This document shows positions 36,563 to 47,359 of a DNA stretch of 64,000 bases, one piece after another. Under the pieces are notes generated by a model. The model saw only the letters and a list, made by a program, of their open reading frames with translations, made no database searches and was not told where the DNA came from. Each line of letters opens with the position of its first letter. Position 1 is the stretch's first letter. The position numbers and the translations under genes were made by a program. Location of the stretch: the NCBI RefSeq assembly GCF_002443255.2, contig NW_019211456.1, forward strand, positions 30,625,341 to 30,689,340, in the 5' to 3' direction. The DNA is from Varroa destructor (lineage: Eukaryota > Arthropoda > Arachnida > Mesostigmata > Varroidae).

Positions 36563-39056
36563 ATTGCCAAGTGTACATAATAACTCGTTATCACTACCAT
36601 CAAACTGAAAATTTCAACCATATCTAAACTTGATCGAAGCTGCGATCCGTTCATTTATTTATTTAGATATAATGTCATATAATAATGCTGTGCTCTAACT
36701 TCATCCTAGATTCATTGCCAGGCAAAGTTAGGACGACACCCAGCCAGTGACGCGCGGACACATTGTTACAGTTCGGGTTATACTAATGAAAAAAGTGTCT
36801 CTGCTTACTAACGTGTACATGCGTCGAAAACCAAGGACGCTGCTACTTATGATGCGATAGTGCCCTTATTGGCCTATTTTCTTTTCATCTCACTATCATG
36901 ATTGATTATGACAAGATAAGGTTAAATGCTGGCATACATCTCCGCTACAATTTATTGTTGATGCAAGGAAGTAAGGATCGCACTTCGACTGAAACGTTTT
37001 AGCTGATAGCTACCACTCAGCGCCCTCGGGACAATTTGGTACGTTGACAAAATCTAAAGAAGCCAGGTCCTGAGTGAACCCTTCCTATCAGCTCAGTAGT
37101 TATTGGACCAATTAACGCTTCCGAGCACAGGCTTTAAATCTTTGTACATATACATATACTTTAACGTATATTCTTTACGAGCAACGCAAATGTAGGAAAA
37201 TGTAGTTTTACTGACAATGAACAAGAGCATCTGTTATATAATAGAATTTCAGTAGTAAATAGATCAAGAGTAGGCGATCTTTCAATTTTTTAGCCGTAAA
37301 CGATACGGTCCAAATATATCAGCAAACGAAGCTCAATAGCGGCGTATTCTTATTAGACACACGGATATCTTGTTTTTGATAAAGCCGTCTGTTTGATGAA
37401 CTAATCGTTCTATTATCTTACGAGACCGCAGATCTTCAAAGGTAAGTTGTACGAAATAGCTCACGGTTCACGTTTGTATTTTCATCAGCGCAAACAATTG
37501 TTCTGAAACCCGTACACCTTTTTGGGTTGTCCTATGTTTACCGTTAACAGCTAAACGAAATAAATATAAGTCAGCGATAATCTAATAATCCGCACGTGAA
37601 GATTTTTGACAAGTTAAAAGACTCGAAACAGCTAGTGGTAGTAGTTACTTTACAGTTGTATGTAGCGTAAGGTTTCAGTTATCTATGCGCATTATATACG
37701 CACAAAAAGAACCCGTCAAAAAGAACATTCGCAACAAAAAGTAGCTTAGACCGGCTCAACGAGAAGCCGTGTGCCTTTTGGATAAACAGTTTAATAATAA
37801 CCGAGAGCGCAAAGATGGACGTATTTCTGTATAGAAAATGAGCACGGCAAATCGCGTCGTTAGAGTGCTGAAAAAGCCAGTAGACTACTACGCGCCTACC
37901 TTAAAAAGCACAAGTCATAGCTCATGAAGGATAGCTGTACCCTAAAACCCCCTTTATGATATAGGCTCGTATGCACAAAAAGATGTCCTTCATTGTGTTG
38001 TATCATCCCCCCAACGTTGGGGGTAGCGCAGAATATGCACAAAAATTGATGATTCGGTCAAATCGCATTAAATTCTTTCTAGCCTGCATTAAAATGACAT
38101 ATATTCTAATGTTCGATTACTTTACCTGGCGAAATATATGGCGCTGAAGATTTGCAAGAGGCTAATCATAGCTACCCTTTTCTCTGCATGTTACTAGACG
38201 AGATGAGCTCGTTCTTTTTTTTTCAGCGTAATATATAGCACGTCTTTGGTCATACCAAGTTAGCTACTTGCTTGAAAATCTTCGTCTAGTATAAAAGCTT
38301 AATAAAAATTGTGTGGGGAAAACATGGTCGTAATAGCACTCGTTTATTTTTCCACCATGACGTTTAAATGACAATTGTGGCTCTAAGCTAGTAATTATTT
38401 GATGATATCAGCACATATAGCGCTATACTTCGATATATGAATTAGTTGTTCTTACGGTTCTGTTCGCATAGTAGACCTATAGCTACATACCTATGAAGTG
38501 TAATAGTGAGGCGATGAAAAGTAGGCCAATGAAGTTTGCCACAGCGTCAACGTGACCACGTCGGTCCTCCCCTTCAGCTGACATCACGCATGGCTATTTG
38601 TTTTTTTAATTGGTAATCGTGATCGTATAGTCCTGCAAAAGCGGACCTACTTCTAATACCGCTACTTTATCATAGCAGCAGCAGCAGCAGAAGCAGCTAA
38701 GACTGGGATTTTCGTCTTTGACGATGCAAACACATACAATCTACGGCACAGTAACGGTCGCAACCCGTTGACTCATTCGCTGAGTACTAGAAAATCAACG
38801 ACCCAAACTGGGTAGAAAAAATCGGATATCATGTTGTTTATGCTAATAAATAGAGTTACAAATAAATCCATCTGGGAAAGTGATCGTTTAATCTGTAAAT
38901 GATTTATATCGGTATTTTTTGCAGCTGTTAGCGCGCAGATGGGAAATCTCTACATTCGTATATATCGAGTTAGGCTAATTTCGTCTCGACTGATATGCTC
39001 GTGACCTAAATATATGTCTTTATATTATTGTGAATATAGCTAAAGCGTGTTTATAT
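36563..39056. other. Stretch without a supported gene
   Basis: No frame of 60 or more codons is present on either strand over this 2.5 kb, making it the emptiest part of the first half. A (CAG)n run lies at 38674-38696 and a T-run near 38214-38224. Nothing else is recognised. Confidence 0.65.
38674..38696. repeat. (AGC)n trinucleotide repeat
   Basis: AGCAGCAGCAGCAGCAG, then AAGCAG. It is not inside any open frame worth reporting. Confidence 0.9.
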
Positions 39057-39156
39057 NNNNNNNNNNNNNNNNNNNNNNNNNNNNNNNNNNNNNNNNNNNN
39101 NNNNNNNNNNNNNNNNNNNNNNNNNNNNNNNNNNNNNNNNNNNNNNNNNNNNNNNN
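39057..39156. other. Assembly gap of 100 N
   Basis: Exactly 100 ambiguous bases, a conventional placeholder for a gap of unknown size between contigs. Features on the two sides may not be at their true distance. Confidence 0.98.
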
Positions 39157-39291
39157 GTAGAAACTTGTTTAGTTGAGTTTAGAAAAAGAAATTCTTACCT
39201 TTTATTTTTCATCACCGCAGACGTGACCTCGTAAATCGAACGTAAGGTCGACAGGGAGATATGACGCAGGAAGATGGTATGAAATTTATAG

Positions 39292-39879
39292 AAAGAAATA
39301 AAGGAAGGCAAAATTGTGTATTTTTTTATTGCTTGTCACGTTTTAATCACTTCTATTTCTGTACTGTTAGGATTGGTATTGCATAAGATTAACAATTGCG
39401 CCCATTTACACAAACGAACGCGCAGAAGTTTTCCGGACCAAGATATAACAATAATTCGTATACTGCAACACTGCATTGTGAATCCCCTTAGCTCCATCGT
39501 TCAAGTTTTCTTTTCTAGCAAATGCTCTAGCTCAGGAAATCAAATTGAGCGTTACATGAATAGGCGATACATACATGAGAAACAAACCATTGATATCCCC
39601 CAGATGTCTCGTTTTGTCATAGCTCAACGTAGCCGTCCCCAGATGTCTATGCACTCCTACTCCCAAAATTTGTCCTTGGCCCAATGTTCCACATATATCG
39701 TGTTCGATACTGACAAAAATGAGCTTAACAGGACTGTGCCAGATCTCTGCTGTACGCTGCTTTCGCACGGATACGTGGCCTTGAGTCAAACGATTAGCCT
39801 ATACTTTGCTCGAGTGAACGCGTGTCCCAGAGAAAGTCTGAGAGATATTGGCCGACCGGCGCGTTCCGTCGAAGCGTAA
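39292..39879 (+). CDS. Longest open frame in the window (196 codons), unrecognised
   Basis: Open from just after a TAG at 39289 to a stop at 39877-39879, immediately after the assembly gap. There is no ATG near its start; the annotated-style start would be GTG at 39316. The first 30 residues are hydrophobic (FFIACHVLITSISVLLGLVL) and the rest is hydrophilic and Ser-rich. No domain is recognised. A minus-strand frame (39532-39789) overlaps it. A 12-mer CCCCAGATGTCT is repeated inside it at 39597 and 39637. Length alone makes it worth noting, but one frame of this size is expected by chance in 128 kb of strand. Confidence 0.2.
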   Translation, partial: KEIKEGKIVYFFIACHVLITSISVLLGLVLHKINNCAHLHKRTRRSFPDQDITIIRILQHCIVNPLSSIVQVFFSSKCSSSGNQIERYMNRRYIHEKQTIDIPQMSRFVIAQRSRPQMSMHSYSQNLSLAQCSTYIVFDTDKNELNRTVPDLCCTLLSHGYVALSQTISLYFARVNACPRESLRDIGRPARSVEA

Positions 39880-39916
39880 CTATGGTTCAGGGGAAAATTG
39901 CTTTTCTTTTCTACAG

Positions 39917-40036
39917 TCCTCGTATTGTTTGCTAGCCGAGCATTTTATTCACACACCAGAGCTGTCAGAATCCTTTCAAAAGATTAAGCCATCCCGATTT
40001 AGCTTCACACATGATCCAACGAAAACACTGGGCTGA
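39917..40036 (+). CDS. Candidate 3'-terminal coding exon
   Basis: A strong acceptor, GCTTTTCTTTTCTACAG, ends at 39916. The next 39 codons, in phase 0, read as a balanced hydrophilic sequence (for example LLAEHFIHTPELSESFQKIK) up to TGA at 40034-40036. AATAAA follows at 40115-40120, about 80 nt later, which suits a short 3' UTR. The missing upstream exons could lie in or beyond the gap. A competing reading exists: a second frame is open from about 39939 to a donor CAG|GTAATT at 40249-40251. I do not recognise either product. Confidence 0.3.
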   Translation, partial: SSYCLLAEHFIHTPELSESFQKIKPSRFSFTHDPTKTLG

Positions 40037-40114
40037 ATCGAAGCGGGAACAGAATGAAATTCGCGAGTTGCAGACGAACATCAAACAGCTGGTAAAGCTA
40101 CTCATTATGAAAAT

Positions 40115-40120
40115 AATAAA
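40115..40120 (+). terminator. AATAAA polyadenylation signal candidate
   Basis: A canonical hexamer about 80 nt after the stop of the candidate terminal exon at 39917-40036. The hexamer is frequent in AT-rich DNA, so its value depends on that exon being real. Confidence 0.3.
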
Positions 40121-40253
40121 CCCCAAGACGATATGGATGGCCCGTAGAGACGGAGTCGAATTAGAGGTTGGGGATTTTAAAGCGGTTTTTCACAGTCAAC
40201 CAGCTCGCGAGAGCCGCTGCAATCTCGTACTCACAGCAGCCAGACTCAGGTAA

Positions 40254-41875
40254 TTTAAGGTAGAGACCAAAACAGCAAACATTATTAGGGTAGATATAAT
40301 GGCTGACGATACGGATGTTACATTCTGATAAGATTTCTAGTAAATCGTGGACTAACTGCACAAAGAAACTAGTACAGTATAGCTATTATACAAAAGCTTG
40401 TAACGCCATCAGAAACTGTGATGATGAAAGCAGTTTTTGATTGATACCAGAAATGTGTTGAAGAAAGCGACAATTACCACCATTGTTATTATCGGAGTAG
40501 TAAATAATATTAGAAGGATTCAAGTCTGCTCGAATCCAAGGGCAGCCAATGAAGCCAATTCAGCGGTGCAGTTTACCAATTGAAAGTTATGTAGCCTGTT
40601 AACTTGTATTACTTCTCTATGAGATGATCGAAAGGACACATGGTAATATAGCTTTACAAACATAGGAGGAAGAACTGAACGCGCCCATTTTCCGAAACGG
40701 TGATAGCAAAGGGTCTATACTGACCTGTCATGCCGCATACGAATCTGGAACCGCATCTCAGCACAGATCATTGAAACCTCACTCATCAGTGCTTAAAGCA
40801 AGCAGCCTAACCTTGTACTCATCCGCCAGGCAAGCTAACAAGTCAAATATTATGCAAAAATATACGTAGGTATCTTTTAGATATGTTACACATATTGTGT
40901 TTAATGTCGGCGGACAGAAACCTAGAAATCCCTTCTATATTATATCTATATGCGACACATTTTAAACAGTGCGCATGTCAATAAGAAGATCTACACGAAC
41001 GACGTTGGCCGTAACATGAGTGCTTGCACTGAAGCAATTTTTTTTTAAAAAAAACCAGCGGATATTAGCTGAAATTGGTCGTTTGTTGGATCCTCAAAGG
41101 TATCCTGTTGTTGTAATAAGTATCGGCAAAATGTAAACGCTAACTTAGTTTGACTATCGTTAATGGGTCGTCAGTGTTATGTTGATGCAGGCGACCTTTT
41201 GTCGAGCCAAAATGACAAGGACAAATAGCATATCCAGGTGCTGAGTTTTAAAAAAATCCGCAGGTCCAACAGTGTTGTCATGGTTGCAGAGGACATAACT
41301 AGTGCGGTTCTATCACGGCCCCTTGATAGGAGGTGCGCTCCAGTATCGACGTTGATTGATACCCCTGTCCGTCCTACAACCAGATACGAGCTCATTGCGC
41401 AAACTCCGTGAAGTCATCAGCTTGAAAACACTGCCATTCTCGCTGTGGCCCGGGAATATTGTTCTCTCGTTTAGTCTATTGCGAACCCATAGCCAATAGC
41501 TAAAACGATAGCTGAATGCAAATAAGATATCGGGTCGATTCGACAGGAACAACCCCCAGGTCTAGCCATCGAGACTGATTTATTCGTAGGGCGTTAAGCA
41601 AAAAAAACTGCGCGTGTGTTTTCTTTCGAAATCAATTTCGTCAAGGATTTTGCGTTAGACCCATGCACCCTGATGCGAGCGAGTTGTACCCCTAGTTGCC
41701 GCTGTTGAGGTTAAGTGGAGACAAGAAAATGAGGATGCTGAGGGGCAGTAACGTTTGGTTCCGTCATGGAGGAAGCTGTCGTGGTAGCAGTGTATGTTCC
41801 GGCTCACTTATAGCAAATAGCCCTTGCAGCAAAGCAGTACTCTTTTCTTCGGGAGATGCTCTAAGTTGGATATAA
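40254..41875. other. Stretch without a supported gene
   Basis: Only short frames on the minus strand (41177-41395, 41313-41552). No motif, RNA gene or transposon is recognised. Confidence 0.55.
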
Positions 41876-42115
41876 GCCTACTATGAGTCGTCTGTCAAAG
41901 TGACCTTCAATACAATGCACAGTGACAGGCGATGGGTTGCCTTAACGGAAGCCGACTTCAAGAGAGTATCTAAACACATACATGCACGCCTGCGCACCAC
42001 TTCGACATGGCGGACTATGGCTGAAGCGAGTGGACGCATCGAGCTACAAAATACAACGATCGAACAACGATTCGTAAAAAACGAAGACACTTTGCTTTTG
42101 CTCGGAATAGAATAG
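41876..42115 (+). CDS. Unrecognised ORF with coding-like composition (79 codons)
   Basis: Open from 41876, with an internal ATG at 41915-41917, to a TAG at 42113-42115. The translation is hydrophilic, balanced in Arg, Lys, Glu and Thr, and looks helical: RWVALTEADFKRVSKHIHAR, then a Thr/Arg segment, then an acidic tail ending LLLLGIE. This composition differs from the Phe/Ile/Ser-rich chance frames around it. No domain is recognised. It could be an exon of a cellular gene or a fragment of a transposon protein. No polyadenylation signal is close downstream. A minus-strand frame (41881-42189) overlaps but looks like its antisense shadow. Confidence 0.3.
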   Translation, partial: AYYESSVKVTFNTMHSDRRWVALTEADFKRVSKHIHARLRTTSTWRTMAEASGRIELQNTTIEQRFVKNEDTLLLLGIE

Positions 42116-42467
42116 GTTGGAAACGAATTTAAGTTAAAATGTCGTCTTTGACGTGCGCAATATGCGAACTGACAATAATTTCCTTTCACAATAGGTAACG
42201 TTAATATTTAGGAATACGAACGCTAGGTGTAGATGTAGGTTAACCATACCGAAACAGTGTAGCTAAAAAAGCTCTTTCTCCAAACAAAATACAATGGTCT
42301 TTCACTGACACTCATGCATAAGCCAGTAGAGAAATAATACCCATAGCTATGTAGTAATTATCCTATATATTTCGTAAGGGTAAAATTTTCTGTGGCCTAG
42401 ATCCGAGAAACTCGTCCTATCTATATATGCGAGATGGGTGGGAAGTTTTACAGACTTAAAACGGCAT

Positions 42468-42503
42468 CTGATCTGAGTGACTGATTCGGCTGATCTGAGT
42501 GAC
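42468..42503. repeat. Tandem 22-bp duplication (CTGATCTGAGTGAC)
   Basis: The 14-mer CTGATCTGAGTGAC occurs at 42468-42481 and 42490-42503, a two-copy repeat with 22-bp period. Confidence 0.85.
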
Positions 42504-45175
42504 GTACGACCCCGGCAAGCTTCTAGGTCATTATCATAAAAGTTTTTAGATTCTTCAATGCGGTGCAGATCAAGGAAACTCCGCTGGCAATCTACTTTCA
42601 AGCCGTTCCATGCATGTTCAATCCAAGATGGCCACTAACTACGCATAGTAGAACCCGTTAGACCGTGATGAGTATTCACCGAAACTGCAAGAACTATTCG
42701 TATCTTTTTTTCCTAATTATATAGTTGTTTACATTATAATACCATGGGTAGCGTAACGTCCGCTAGTCACATGCTGCTTCGTCTATCTCGCACCCAAACG
42801 AGGCGCGCAAAAAGCAGCTTGAGCACTAATACGAAATTACTCCAATGAGCTCTTTCCCATAAAAAAAAATTAGCATTATAATTAAATCCAATGAGCATGG
42901 TGTGCGTCTAACTCAGATCGTCCTTTCTAAACTGTGGTGATCGACCATGACAAGAATAACACTGTTGCTGGACAAAGTCAACATGAGTTTATTGAGAGTT
43001 CTCCTTTCTGCTAATGAGTATCAGATTGTTAGAGCATCATAGTCTATGCGCGGCGAAATTTAAGCTAGAATAGTTATCCTTCTATAAAGCCGATTCGCTG
43101 TTTACCAAAGCCAGCAGATAAAGGATCACCATCAATTGTGTAGCTGTTACAAAAGGCCGCAGTGTTGTATACTCAGTAAGTAGGAAGAATAGCACGCATC
43201 GACCATTTCTGCAGCTAGCCCCATCGCACTGGTTGATGCCACGCCTCCGAGTGTATGAGCCTGCGAATCTACGCGTGGCCTTTCTCACTGCTGTCCATGT
43301 CCGCTCCAGCCGTAACATTGCTGTAAGTGGTCAGAGACTGGAGCAAAGGACTGCCAAAAGAAAAGTAGAGTGGGACATCATTAGGGAAACGCACCGGTAC
43401 TTAAAGATCCTGTTGCTGACGTGTTGATGACGCCCTTTATAAAGTCCTGTTTTCTGCCAGAAAGAAAGACAGTAGGATTGAGAGAGAGAGAGAGTAGTGA
43501 GTCGACGGGGCGTACAAGAGCTGGTATACAGGGTCTATATAACTTACATACGATGCTCCTGGATAAGAGGAGGCATAAAAGTGGCTTTCGCCGCTCGGGC
43601 CGTTCGGCTAGCTAACTTGCTTGTTCAGTGGCACTGACCGGTCGCTCTCATTATCTAGTTCAACCGCGACGCCGACGACCATGAATCATGGTAAGGACGA
43701 AACACATGCGCGAATGACACAACACAAATGAGCTGGCAGTTGGGGGCCTTCTTCCGACATTAACATTTTATTTTGTTGGACCGCCTTTTGCTCAGACTGC
43801 TTGCTGATACTGTTTTTATAAAAGCTTGCTCGAATATTTACTCTGTGTTTGCTCCAGGCCCTTCTCATTAAACTTACTGTGTTATTTATTTGTTCATTTA
43901 TGCATACTCGATTATGTTTGTGTGTGTGTGCGTATTGGGTAAAAAAAAAAGAATGAAGCTCGCTTTACAAAACCAAATTTGTACTATATAAGGGCAAAAG
44001 ATCTGGGTCTGGTTGTTGCTAAGGCCCTAGGTAAGATAAACGCTCATCAAACAGAGTGATGGCTCGTGCTAACCAGACACCATATAATAAGCTTACAATG
44101 TTTCTGTTTGGTACCTAACAGAATCGGAAATGTTTTTGTTAGAAGACAAACGGTTGCTTCTGGATGGATGACGAATTAATTTTGCGCAAACTTGAAACAA
44201 AACGTCGTATGCGCGAAAGAAATATAACATAAATAATGTGTTGTTACTGCAAAAGATATATTTTATCATAGATATATAAGTCACCACAAAGGCACTAAAT
44301 GTCTATTAGATACTCCTGCCTTACTGCACAATTCCAAATCCGTTCGCTTAAGGTTGTACTGCTGAAGAATGTGTAGATAGAAATGCTCGCAGGGTACTCC
44401 AACTAAAAGTTTGCCTGAATCAAGCGTAATCCGAGGCGCGTATAGCCAAACGGCCCTTCAATTTTTTGCACCTCTTTGCGGTGAAAGCCAATGGTCTCGA
44501 AACGACCTGTCGTACGATGCGCGAAAATTAAATGTGCAGGAAAACGATCACGAACTTGGGTGCTGGCCAATGTCATCTAGTGTGATTACAAGCTTCGACA
44601 AAACCCAGGGGCAAACGACAACACACGCTACGGCGGCCACTAGAAACCTGAATCCCTTTGGAATTTGGCAAAAAGGTAAAGAAAACTTTTTGGAGAAGCG
44701 AGAAGCTTCATAAGATAAATGTGGCAATTTTTTAAATTTCTGACCCGTATAGTCTTTAGAAGTGGAAATGCGTTTGGTGCTTTTTTCTAATATACGGATT
44801 TTTAATAAAGGCCATCTCAATTTCTCGTTGACATGAGGTTGTACCACGTATTATAATTCCAGGTCAATTATTCATGTCGTCTGATTTCGCTCAACTTCGT
44901 TCGACATTAAGCAACAAAGAAAATCTTTCATGCCCACATCTACAGAAACAGTAACTGCCTGTCTGCCTGCCTGCCTGCCTGCCCGCCCAGGCCATGAAGG
45001 AATTACCACTGAAAGCATTTGCGAATCTGCTTTGATTTCAAAGTATTGCCTAACGACGTTCGAAGAACAGCCGCTTAAAGCGAGTAAAGGACAGAGATTC
45101 ACACTGGTGGGTACCCTTTACTATAAGTTGACGCATCGAAGGTCGGACACGTACAGGGTGATAGCAGAAGCCCCC
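42504..45175. other. Stretch without a supported gene
   Basis: Frames of 60-100 codons occur. The largest (44411-44713 + and 44548-44847 -) overlap each other. The + frame at 44411 is fairly hydrophilic and ends LNPFGIWQKGKENFLEKREA, but it has no ATG near its start and no recognised domain. A (GA)n run lies at 43480-43494 and a (TG)n run at 43919-43932. Confidence 0.45.
44957..44988. repeat. (TGCC)n microsatellite
   Basis: TGCCTGTCTGCCTGCCTGCC and following units. The open frame crossing it (44930-45187) owes its ACLPACLPA repeat to this tract and is not a gene. Confidence 0.95.
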
Positions 45176-45303
45176 GGGATAGCTTAGTACGTAGCATACT
45201 TGCCTGCTAATATTAGGGACAGACCTAATCTAGCTTCGAACCCGGGCATACGCAGACTTCGTTTCGAGCTGGGGCCAGCTGTCTGATGGAATGCCTAACG
45301 GCG
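45176..45303 (+). mobile_element. tRNA-derived SINE-like element, copy 2
   Basis: The head aligns with copy 1. GATAGCTTAGTACGTAGC from 45178 is an A-box-like segment, CTTGCCTGCTAA is the anticodon-arm-like segment, and GCTTCGAACCC at 45233-45243 is a B box 55 nt from the start. The conserved body block reads GGGGCCAGCTGTCTGATGG at 45271-45289, matching copy 1 at most positions with a shift of about 5 nt. The pattern of substitutions and one small indel fits two old copies of one SINE family. Confidence 0.65.
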
Positions 45304-45701
45304 ATACCGGACACGAAACTCGAAGGTCATAGCAGAAAACAGAGATTAATGTCCTTCGATGGCTTCTTTGTTGTTCGGTAGAGTGAGGCCGGCCAGACAT
45401 GGCTGCGATAACTCTCAATAGATAAAGTTGTTGAGGACAATAAGCACTACAAAGCCTTTCATGCCCAAGATATATTACCAAGGCTGACTTAGCATAAGCA
45501 GACGTTATTGCATTGTGTTCTATGAAATTGTCGGACAACAGTTCGCATCAAAATCGCATTTGTACTAAATAACACATCGGCAATATGATAGAACTATGAT
45601 AATCTTTAATAATACCTTTATAGGATACTAATTCTCGGAAAGCCTATCTCGGATTTCCGTAGGAACAACGTTTGCCAAAAAACACTTTAGGCAATTGCTA
45701 G

Positions 45702-45968
45702 CATAGGACTGCGCGCAAACCAGTGAAACCAATAGGATCAACGAACAATCGCGTCAAATATGTGAGCGTAAATACACCTCTAACAATGACTGATCCACAC
45801 ATAGATGTACTCAGAGTCGCATTTCCAGTACCCCTAATACACCGATCGAAGATTTCTATTGCTGCTCATTACAAAGTTCTCTCTAGTCGAACGGCGTGTT
45901 CATCTTGTTACTACTGCACTGCGTGCATTACATGCAATAACGGAACGTGCAGACGTATGTATATGTAG
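45702..45968 (+). CDS. Unrecognised ORF with a cysteine cluster at its C-terminus
   Basis: Open from just after a TAG to a stop at 45966-45968. The alternative start at 45723 is GTG and the first ATG (45786) lies about 60 residues before the end. The last 25 residues are striking: six Cys in a pattern C-x2-C-x2-C-x2-C-x2-C-x4-C, followed by basic residues and MYM. Such spacing can bind metal or form disulfides, but no known domain is matched. There is no leader peptide in this frame. It could be a terminal exon; I found no strong acceptor and no AATAAA close by. Confidence 0.2.
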   Translation, partial: HRTARKPVKPIGSTNNRVKYVSVNTPLTMTDPHIDVLRVAFPVPLIHRSKISIAAHYKVLSSRTACSSCYYCTACITCNNGTCRRMYM

Positions 45969-46791
45969 TATAGCAGGTAGGGGACTGACGTAGTATAATC
46001 AGCGTGAATATTTAAATTATTCAACATGTCCCGAGTCGAAACTTGAATAAAATATGTGTAACAATTGGACTATTCTATTGAACTATGGAGTATCTCAAAA
46101 ATGGCCTATGCTCTAAAAATGATGATTATGTTGTAGGCTCTTTTTCTCTTGACCGCCAGCTGCCTCATTGTCATATGCAATGTATGTTGACTATCCAAAG
46201 TTCAATAACCTCTTCCTTAAGTTTTGTGTTACACAATTGGAAATCATAAACTCTATTATCTATTATCGTATTATCTTTCACTTATACACACTGTCGAGCC
46301 GCCAAGATTACGCACATGACCTCTGTAAGTGACGAATATAAGGCCTCGTACAGATGGATACTTTTTCTATGGGTTTTGAAAACATTGGAAGCAAATTATA
46401 ATTCTGAGCTTATTCCGAAAAAAAGAAACGAAAATCATTATTCCGTAATTGAAACGAAGAGAACGGCTTAATTTAGGTCCTATATATTTAAATGATTTAG
46501 TTTGTTTATCGATGATTGTTCTTATGGACGTATAGCGGGAAGAGAGTACCATTACGACGTTCGACGTAAGTACGTAGAGGTATTCCGGATGATCTGACAG
46601 ATTTGCATGGCCTTAGGCCTTGCATTCTCCTAGCAGAAACTAGAGCATACAAACCAGCGTTTTCAGGGTTCAGGTCCTTTATACAATCTGCTCCGATCAC
46701 TAAAAGCAAAGGTTGTATTCAACACTTTAAGTATTGCAAACAGCTTATATCCACCTGCTCTTTTGGTAACTTTAAACCACCTTAACTTAGT

Positions 46792-46850
46792 CACCTGGAT
46801 GAATTTTTACGTACGAATACGAGAATACGTAAAGTACGTATTCTCATCCA
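46792..46850. repeat. Nested imperfect inverted repeat
   Basis: Outer arms CTGGATGA and TCATCCAG (8 bp) enclose an inner perfect 10-bp stem GAGAATACGT/ACGTATTCTC (46821-46830 and 46836-46845) with a 5-nt loop. The whole is about 58 bp and could be a small MITE-like hairpin. Confidence 0.7.
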
Positions 46851-47225
46851 GTACAAATGTATAAAACGTGATGCTAAATAAACAATAGAATATTGTGTAA
46901 TGTTTTCTGAAACCAACGAATCTCTACAAACTCTTACAATTGAAGGACGTACCGTGCCTTTGTGAATATATCACTACAGCGATTGCTCATAACAAGTGTG
47001 AAGGTCCAGACCTAATTATTTTTTAAGGACAAGCTTAATAACTGACTTTCTTGGAGTCAATTTTTTATTGCGCTAAATATTGTTACTTCAACCATCGTCC
47101 ACGTGCGCGTCCGCTTTTGCGTTGTCATAAGCTAGGGAGCAGTACGTCAAACTTAAAACTTCCCACATTGCAATTAATCAATAAATATTCTAAGTTTTAT
47201 GTCCGTTGCTATATATTTGCTTCAG

Positions 47226-47359
47226 TCACTCGAAAACGGATGGAGCAGGAACTACTTTCCGACAGAAACGATACGAGCACACAATTAGTTAATACAGATG
47301 TCAATAAGTCACATGTCACTTGTTACATAGAGAAACTGCCATGCGATACCTACCCATGA
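47226..47359 (+). CDS. Candidate terminal exon after a strong acceptor
   Basis: The acceptor TATATATTTGCTTCAG ends at 47225. The open frame then runs 44 codons (for example RKRMEQELLSDRNDTSTQLV) to TGA at 47357-47359. The composition is hydrophilic and coding-like. The frame is also open upstream to 47051, but that part is basic and AT-biased. No AATAAA lies within 300 nt downstream and no partner exon is identified. No family is recognised. Confidence 0.2.

Noticed and set aside
44930..45187. 85-codon + frame with repeated Ala-Cys-Leu-Pro
   Set aside because: The repeat is the translation of a (TGCC)n microsatellite.
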